Assembly (NCBI RefSeq): GCF_904849725.1
Contig: NC_058518.1
Location: forward strand, 217,446,741 to 217,510,740
Origin: Hordeum vulgare subsp. vulgare
Taxonomy: Eukaryota; Streptophyta; Magnoliopsida; Poales; Poaceae
DNA length: 64,000 bases
Reading direction: 5' to 3'
The notes below the pieces were generated by a model. The model was not told the DNA's origin. It saw only the letters and a program-made list of their open reading frames with translations, and ran no database searches. The position numbers and the translations under genes are program-made. Shown in pieces: positions 57,066-64,000 of this stretch; position 1 is the stretch's first letter, and every line of letters starts with the position of its first letter.

Positions 57066-58470
57066 GACTGCCTGTAGGTAGCCCCCTTTACAACTCCTTG
57101 TCCGAAGTTGAGTCTAGTGTTTGAAAAACCTTACTAACAATCATGCTATGGCTTACGGGCCCACATCTCAATTGGGTGGTATTAGTATCTTTTACTCCTT
57201 TTCTATACTCTCGGTTCTACTCTCTCTTCTCTTTCGGGTTAAAGATTTTACTAACTCTAACTATAGGTTCTCGTAAATACTTCCTCCCAAAGAACACCCC
57301 AATTCCAGGCGATGGCTTGATTCCTCAGAAGACTCCAATGATACTCTCTGATGTTCTCTCGAGAAGTTGTGCTCATCGCTTCTGTGATTTCCCTTGCTCC
57401 ATCAACTCTATGGATGACGACATACAAATGTCATCCATACTTTTTTTTACCAATTGCTCCTGTTTTACGAGAGGCAACGAATTATCTTATTGCTGATTCA
57501 TCCATCATGAGTTGTCATGGGTTTCAAAGGTTCTTCGAATTACTATTCGATCCTTTGGAATCCCAAGTAGCCTATTGCTTTTGACCTTTCTCACCTGCTT
57601 GTGTTATGGTTAAATCCATATATCTAGCCGCATTCATTAAAATCGTTTGTGATTTTCCTGTGATATTATTGATTCAACCTTTGTGTGAATGCGCACAATC
57701 ATCTGTTGATACTTATAAATTATCTTTCCAGCTCAGACATCCTTCCAAACAAAGCTAGTTCTCGACAAATCAACTTTGGTTCGTTGTCCATCTAAGTCCA
57801 TTCATCTTACTTGTATATTGGTCGGAGCATCTAATTATGATACCCCAACCTGGAAATCCTAATTCCTTTGCTGATTAAGTATATATATTTTCAGATGTTC
57901 TACAACCCGATGCATTGCATCCTATCTCCCTCTGATCGAGTACTGATACTCACATCAGCTCCCTTATGGACGGCCAGACCCATTGCTGGGTTATTATCCG
58001 ATGGCACCCTTTACATTCAAAATTCTTGTTATATTGTTCCCCTGATACATAATGCCATTGGTAAATTGTGTCCTCTCCCTCTGATAAGTTGTACCTACGC
58101 TTTTGTCAGCCATGCCCTTCAAGCATGTGTTAATTACTCTTGGAGTGTATGGTATATGTTCCTAAGATGACCCGACGGGTTGAACCTATGCCTTCCTAAA
58201 ACAATATGGTCCGAAGAGTTTTCATGAGTCTTACTCTTCTGGTGTTTTGCCGGAAATTCTTTCAAAGCTACAACCTGATCAAAAGCGAGGAGTAAATGGG
58301 AGGTGATGCATTGATGCAGTGGGAGTCGGCCTTGAACTTTGTGTTCATGCCCATGGAAACGATTTTGATCTTACCATAGAAGCTTCTTGTATCAATAATC
58401 TTTCATTCCGTGGTTTAAATCTGGTATCTGTGATCTTGTCCTTTGGAATCGTGGTTCCAACCATGTTATC
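57066..58470 (+). other. Internal region of plus-strand long-LTR element, no recognisable coding
   Basis: The ORFs (57,143-57,496; 57,868-58,170) have no gag-like features. The first 30 bases after the primer site weakly resemble those after the primer site at 3,608. The stretch ends at the chromodomain Gypsy LTR. Confidence 0.45.
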
Positions 58471-61400
58471 TGTAACGACTAAGATGCGGTACTTTCCGAT
58501 TTAGCGAACGAGGCCCCAAAATGGAAAGAAGCACATCTAAGCATTTCGCAAGCAAGATAAACATAGCACATACATAGTAAAAAAATGACAAATAGGGAAT
58601 CGTTTGCCATCTCATAGACAATATCAGAGTTTACATCACACATTTATTCAGACAAGGTAGTTCCGCTACGGACTACATAACATGAGAAAAGGATATACTA
58701 TCCCGCATGCTTGCCCACGATCACGACCATGCCTCAGTCTTCTGGATAGTTCACGTACAGGCGGACGTTCTCCTCATCGTATTGCCACGCCAGCTGCGTG
58801 CCGTCTGGATCACCTGTGTCGGGCGTACCTGTACCTGTTGGGGTGTTGAAGTAATCTGTGAGCCACAGGGACTCAGTAATCTATGACCTCGGTACCGAAA
58901 CTAGTCAAGTTATTAGGTGAGGAAGGTTCAGTGTTTAGGTTGCAGCATCCTAAGAATTTATGGTGGCTAACTTACGAAGAACAAGTTATTGATGTGGTGG
59001 TCTATGCTAGCGGTCGAAGACTAGCTGATCACTAAGTGATACTGAACACCTACTTACGTCAAACATAACCCCACCGTGTTCCCGATCGAAGAGAGGTCTT
59101 CGAAGGGGACAGTCACGGTTACGCACATAGTTGGCAGTTTTATTAGATTAAGTTAAAGTTATCTATAACCAGATGTTAACAAATATTCCAAGTTGCCACA
59201 TAACCGCGGGCACGGCTTTCCAAAAGATTAAACCCTCCATGGTTGCTCCAACTAGTCCATCACAAACGGTCACGGGCCGCAAAGTAATCCTCTATCACGA
59301 ATCTCGTGATCTCGTTGGATTCCTTAGAGGAAAACCTCAACACTGGGGAGAACCGAAGCTTCACCGGGATTCCTATACGCAAGATATATCGCTAAGGTAA
59401 GACAAGACTAGCTGGACCTCCTGTCGTGTCGACGACCCCGATAAGAGCCGCGTATCTCAGTCTCAAGACACGACGGATGAGCTAGACGTCGGGATGGCTA
59501 AACCTCTAGGTGACCAGGGGGGCCCGGACATCGCTCAGGTGGGACCAACACTCATGAGGAGCACCGGCCCTGGTTGTTCATTAAAATCCTCGGGGTAGTT
59601 ATTCCCTATGCAAATTATTATTAAGTGATTAGAAAATTTAAAACCAATGTTGGGTCCTGCCGAATAAGTCTTAACACTACACGATTTATCAAGGGGGTCC
59701 CTATAACAACCCCGAACATGTTAGGAGCGATCAATTATGTAATCAAACTCCGGTAGCCGGAAACTATGGTGGCAATAACGAAACAAAACACCCGGTAAAA
59801 GTCTAGGCCTCCCGTCACATACCAAGTATATAGGTGCATTAGTTAAATAATAGATTAAACATAATGATATCAAAACTCATGTTATCACATGAGACAAATG
59901 CACCTGCTACTAGCAACGCTAACATTAGAAGCTGAGCAAACCTACTTAGCCATACAATATTAGCTAGGAGGGGAAAGTGTTTGGTTTTCATGGCAATATC
60001 AGGAGGCAATTATCTGAGTGGTAGGCAGCGAGCATATGACGAAGGAAGCATGGATCTAGGCATAACAAAGCTAGAGACGGTATCAAGGTCATGGTCATCT
60101 TGCATGTGATGTCTTCAGCTTGGAACTACTCTTGTTCGTCCTGCACGTACTCTCCCGAATCCACGTACTTGCTCTCTGATCCTGGTTATACCCAATAAAA
60201 AATAGCATCCAATGAAAAACATCACAACATGATGCAACATGCACATGATGCATCAGAAGAGAATGATCATGCATCTCTATTCTAATCACTTGCATATGCA
60301 TGAGAAGAAACTACAAACTTCTGGAAAGAACTTCACCCTAAGCTATCTTGACATGCATGAACATGACATGAACAGATGCATCACGCGAAAACGATGCAAA
60401 AACATATAAAGAACGTTACGAACGGAGCTACGGATCAACCGGAAACTACAAAACAAGAACTGGAGTCCTACGGATCAAATCTACCACAAGCACTCTCCAA
60501 TGGCATACTTCTGATATTCCCAGGTTTCCAAAGGATCAAACAAACAAACATAGATGGGGTGGTGCAAGAAACTCACCTCACCATCAACTATGCACTCACA
60601 AGCATCAAAACAACAAAACTATGCATTCTGTCATAAACAGCAACATAGCAGTTTGAGAGCAACATGCAAAGCACCTACAACCACCCATATGTGCCAAACA
60701 AGATATGTGGCAAAATCTATTCAAAAGCTCTACAACTCTCGGATCTACACTACTGAGAGCTTACCTTCGGGGAGGGAGAGAGATGAAGGGGGAGATGGCG
60801 GCGACGACGAGGGAGGATGCGGAACCCTAGGAAGTAGGGCATTCACGCCGAGGTTATATGGGCCGTGGATGGGACGCACGGCGTCAGCTCCCTCTCGCTC
60901 TGTCTGCAGCTACTGACGGAAAGCAGCGCAGGGGAAGACGTTGTTAGGAGGAAGGAGAGGAGCATTAGGGAATTATGGAAAACACACCATAAAAGAAAAC
61001 GCCCAGAGTCTAACTAGCACAATCAAAACAAAACAAAAATACTCTGGGCATTAGGGAATTATGCCCTAATAAAATAAAAAGGAAAACTGAATTTTCAAGC
61101 AAATAAAATACAAAGGGAAAACACGGTTTAAACAAAAGGCAAATAAAATACAAGGAATTACTGTTTTAAACAAAAGAAAAATAACCTAAACCCCTCTACA
61201 CCAAGGGAGCTACCCAATCTGCCACAAATATTAAACACAAAACAACCAACATTTTTAACACAGGGTTTAACCAAGTAAAACTTGAGCTTGAGAAAAAAAA
61301 TAGAGAGGGGGGTTTTGAAATCTATTTGAAAACTGACAAAGTTGCACCCCACTTTCAAACACCACTCCACATCACTTCACATAGCACATCACACCACATA

Positions 61401-61585
61401 CCACATCCATGAATCAACAACAAAAACAATACAATGAAGGCATGGATGAATGGATGCATGAATGCAAAGGGAAACAAGACATGCACATGAAATACCACAT
61501 GGAACATAACTCTCATTTCAATGACATGATGGACCCACATACAAGAAGGTTCCAAATAAGGTAAGTTACACTCTGGGACAGTACA
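58471..61585 (-). repeat. 3' LTR of the chromodomain Gypsy (about 3.1 kb)
   Basis: The outer end reads CTTAGTCGTTACA on the minus strand (58,471 side). The inner start is either TGTACTGTCCCAGAG (61,585, right after a ggagag purine tract) or TGTAACTTACC (61,570, which mirrors the GTTACA end); I cannot decide between them. It contains a promoter-like segment at 60,760-60,900. Confidence 0.72.
60761..60860 (-). promoter_or_regulatory. LTR core promoter and leader with putative splice donor
   Basis: On the minus strand a TATA-like catataacc (about 60,854-60,859) is followed by gccctacttcctagggttcc, a GC-rich cgccgccatctcc leader, and CCGAAG|GTAAGC (donor GT at 60,764-60,763). The arrangement suggests a transcript start and a 5' leader intron inside the LTR. 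Splicing is inferred, not shown. Confidence 0.4.
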
Positions 61586-61622
61586 AACTCTCCCATACTA
61601 CAAAAAGATCTTGCCCCGAGAT

Positions 61623-62411
61623 CTAGGACTGAAAGAACTCTGGGAAGTCGGCCCAAAGGTGATCCTCGCATTCCCAAGTGGCCTCTTTATCAGATTGATG
61701 TGACCACTGCACCTTGAGAAATTTGATAGACTTGTTGCGGGTCTTGCGCTCAGTCGCCTCTAGAACCGCAATTGGATGCTCACGATAGGATAGGTCGGGT
61801 TGAAGGTCGATGTCTTGAAGATCAACTGTGCGCTCGGGAGTCTTGAAGCATCTCCGGAGCTGAGAGACATGGAACACGTCATGCACATTTTAAAAGTTTG
61901 AAGGGCGCTCAAGATGATACGCAAGGTCGCCTCTCTTGCCAACAACTCTGAAAGGACCCACGAAACGAGGCGCAAGCTTGCCTTTGATGCCAAAACATTG
62001 TGTACCTTTCATAGGAGACACTTTGAGATAGACGAAGTCATCGAGCTCATAAGACATGTCATGATGCTTACTATCATAATAGCTCTTCTGACGGGACTGC
62101 GCTGCTCTGAGATTATCCCGAATAACCCGACACATCTCTTCAGCTTCTTCTATCAAGTCATTCCCAAGAATTTGACGCTCGCCAGTCTCGGACCAGTTGA
62201 GGAGGGTATGGCACTTCCTGCCGTAGAGAATCTCAAACGGAGCTTTGCCTGAACTAGCTTGATAACTGTTGTTATACGAGAACTCAGCGAAAGGCAGGCA
62301 GTCTTCCCACTTCATGCCAGAAGATATAACACATGCTCTTAGCATATCCTCAAGGACCTGATTGACTCTCTCCACTTGCCCACTAGTCTGAGGATGAAAA
62401 GTTGTGTTGAA
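61623..62411 (-). pseudogene. Chromovirus integrase C-terminus and chromodomain
   Basis: This is the end of pol on the minus strand. It contains the integrase Glu region (SGQVERVNQVLEDMLRAC), AYNNSY-like FSYNNSYQASSGKAPFEILY, the GPFRVV C-terminal strand, then HDVFHVSQLRRCF and the chromodomain SIKFLKVQWSHQSDKEATWE. Chromodomains steer integration toward certain chromatin marks. Stops are at 62,410 (TGA) and near 61,888 (TAA in RPSNF*NVHD). The terminal TAG is at about 61,625. The chromodomain itself is open, and its first aromatic position is not clear. Confidence 0.85.
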
Positions 62412-63340
62412 TCATATCTTCGTGCCCATCGCAGACTGAAAAGAGTCCGAGAACTTGGAAGTGAAGATACTTTCGCGATCCGAAGAAATCAACATAGGCA
62501 CGCCGTGCAAAGATATTATCCTCGAAGTGTACATCTCTGCAAGCTGAGATGCCGAGATGGATTCCTTGACATGAATAAAATGAGCCACTTTACTCAACTT
62601 GTCGATGACGACGAAGATGGCATCGTTACCCTTCTTGGACTTCAGAAACCCGGTGACGAAATCCATCTCAATATGGTCATACTTCCACTCCGGAATGGGC
62701 AATGGATGCAAAATACCTGTTGGACGTTGAGGCTCTGCTCTCACCCTTCGACATACATCACATTCATTTACGAACTTAGCAATCTCCCGCTTCATGTGAG
62801 TCTACCAGAAGGTCTGTTTCAAGTCCTGATACATCTTGGAGCTTCCTGGATGTATTGAGAGCAGAGAGTTATGAGCTTCTTCCATGATTACCTTTCTGAG
62901 ATCACCTTTCGGAACGACAAGACAATCCTCAAAGAGTAACGTGTCTCTGGCATCAACACTGAAGCACTTATATTTGAGAACTCCCTTTGCCAAGCCAATC
63001 TTGACTTTCTTCACCATTGCATCAAGAAGCTGAGCTGCTCGGACCTGATCTTCCAAGGTTAGAGAGATCTGAAGATTTGCAAGGAATCCCAGAGGTACTA
63101 ACTGAAGGTTGAGCTTTCTGAAAGATTCACAAAGGTCAGGCTGGAGAGGCTTCAGAATGAGACTGTTGCAGTAAGCCTTCCTGCTCAAAGCATCTGCCAC
63201 GACATTAGCTTTGCCTGGAGTATACTCAACGCTCGGATTAAAATCTTGGAGCAATTCCACCCAACGAGTTTGTCGAAGATTCAGGTTAGGCTGGGTGAAG
63301 ATGTACTTGAGACTCTTGTGATCGGTGAACACTTCAACCT
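62412..63340 (-). pseudogene. Chromovirus RNase H end and integrase core
   Basis: The RNase H end has [20 protein letters not shown] with the catalytic Asp, and ADALSRK. The integrase zinc finger is [20 protein letters not shown] plus NECDVC, interrupted by TAG at about 62,797. The core shows DHIEMDFVTGF (first Asp) and ISSDRESIFTSKF (second Asp). With the Glu in the following block, all three catalytic residues are present. Remaining lesions are single stops (near 62,797 and 62,410), so decay is modest. Confidence 0.87.
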
Positions 63341-64000
63341 TTCATTCCAACAAGAGGTGTCTCCAAGTCATCAGAGCATGTACCACTGCCGCCAACTCAA
63401 GATCATGCACAGGATAATTCTTCTCACTTGGCTTCAACTGCCTCGAGGTGTAAGCAACCACTTTCTTCTCTTGCATCATAACTGCACCAAGACCTTGAAG
63501 AGAGGCGTCGCAGAACACTTGGTAAGGTTTGGAGTCATCAGGAGGAACCAATACTGGAGTAGAGGTGAGCTTCTCTTTGAGTGTGTCGAAGGCCAACTGA
63601 CACTCTGGAGACAAACCTACTTCACACCCTTCTGAAGAAGACTTGAGAGAGGCTTAGCAATCTTGGAGAAGTTCTCAACAAACCTTCTACAATAGTTTGC
63701 AAGCCCGAGTAAGCTTCGAAGTTGCTTCACATTTTGTAGAGGCTCCCACTCAACAATGGGCTGCACCTTCGACGGATCAACTTTGATGCCCTCGGCAGAG
63801 ATGATGTGCCCTAGATAGAAAACTTCTTTCAACCAGAACTCACACTTGGAAAACTTGGCATAGAATTTATGCTCTCACAGCTTATCAAGCACCAGTCTGA
63901 GTTATTCTTCATGCTCTTCCTCAGTTTCCGAAAATACTAGAATATCATCGAGATACAGCAAGACGAATTAATTCTTGAACAGAGAGAATATGTAGTTCAT
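63341..64000 (-). pseudogene. Chromovirus reverse transcriptase (C-terminal part) and RNase H, partial
   Basis: At the window edge the minus strand has FVLLYLDDILVFSETEEEHE, the RT catalytic YLDD intact (about 63,945-63,956), with TAA just before it and stops after EEHEE and DKL. RT thumb (FYLGHIISAEGIKVDPSKVQ; LRSLLGLANYCRRFVENFSK) and RNase H ([40 protein letters not shown]) follow in two frames. A TGA lies at about 63,339-63,341 before the TDHKSL segment. Upstream RT, protease and gag lie beyond the window. Confidence 0.87.

Larger units (their letters stand above)
53247..58470 (+). mobile_element. Long-LTR Gypsy-like element, plus strand, LTR and start of internal domain
   Basis: An LTR from tgtgacatcctcaactgttg to gggcgtcaca (3,803 bp) is followed by a tRNA-Met-type primer site. 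About 1.4 kb of internal sequence without recognisable gag follows, until the chromodomain Gypsy LTR at 58,471. The insertion lies in the Angela-type integrase region. The pentamer before it is gttgg, and the partner lies outside the window. Confidence 0.75.
58471..64000 (-). mobile_element. Chromodomain Gypsy (chromovirus, Tekay/Del-like), minus strand, 5' part outside window
   Basis: On the minus strand RT end, RNase H, integrase and a C-terminal chromodomain are followed by a purine tract and a 3' LTR of about 3.1 kb (61,585 down to 58,471). The chromodomain places it among chromoviruses. The long LTR and sequence style suggest the Tekay lineage. Gag, protease and most of RT are beyond 64,000. 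It interrupts the plus-strand long-LTR element. Confidence 0.87.

Noticed and set aside
57143..57496. Candidate gag at the start of the plus-strand long-LTR internal region
   Set aside because: Composition is Phe/Ser/Leu-rich without capsid or zinc-knuckle features, and neighbouring frames are similar.
1..64000. Host protein-coding, tRNA or rRNA genes
   Set aside because: None recognised on either strand; every convincing protein motif belongs to a retroelement or its accessory ORF.

Overview
The window looks like intergenic DNA of a large grass genome, most likely a Triticeae species (wheat, Aegilops or barley). I recognise no host gene that could be expressed. Nearly all of it is nested LTR retrotransposons plus two small DNA transposons. 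The Triticeae call rests on family resemblance: a BARE1/Angela-type Copia LTR and gag, Athila-type LTRs beginning TGATACGTCT, very long-LTR elements resembling LARD/Sukkula elements, and a Stowaway MITE beginning with a CTCCCTCCGT-like terminus. This is recognition by eye, not a database result.

Left part (1-33,273). The outermost layer is a Tat-type Gypsy element, seen as an antisense accessory-ORF remnant (13,831-14,880) and a 3' LTR-like end (32,676-33,273). A Copia element (8,616-13,830, 3' LTR at 12,485-13,830) interrupts it. That Copia is itself interrupted in its leader by a minus-strand long-LTR element without recognisable coding sequence (window start to 8,615; LTR about 5 kb). A second Tat-type Gypsy (15,702-32,670) has near-matching flanks tcggg/tcagg. 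It carries a decayed protease-RT-RNaseH-archaeal-type RNaseH-integrase region, tandem repeats downstream of pol, and a broken antisense ORF with a B3-like stretch. It contains a 7.4-kb Athila-type gag-protease element (21,697-29,076, target duplication GCGCG) and a 551-bp hAT MITE (30,264-30,814, duplication GTCACTGC).

Middle part (about 33.7-47.2 kb). A minus-strand Athila-derived non-autonomous element has one LTR split by another Athila-derived element on the plus strand (34,439-41,437, duplication GTGAT). The latter encodes only a short protein of unknown function. A 160-bp Stowaway MITE (43,315-43,474) sits in the minus-strand element. The three Athila-type elements share their 3' non-coding module but carry different coding regions.

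Right part (about 47.6-64 kb). A long-LTR fragment is interrupted by an Angela/BARE1-type Copia (from 48,653) whose 5' LTR-leader junction, including the PBS, is deleted. That Copia is cut at 53,246 by a long-LTR element (LTR 53,247-57,049). Its internal region is cut at 58,470 by a minus-strand chromodomain Gypsy (LTR about 58,471-61,585; RT, RNaseH, integrase and chromodomain 61,623 to the window end).

Almost every coding region has in-frame stops or lost catalytic residues, many stops being consistent with C-to-T decay in methylated DNA. The genes therefore do not form a pathway. The content of interest is the order of insertions, the modular exchange between non-autonomous Athila elements, the antisense accessory ORFs and a few non-coding blocks that may be functional retroelement signals.
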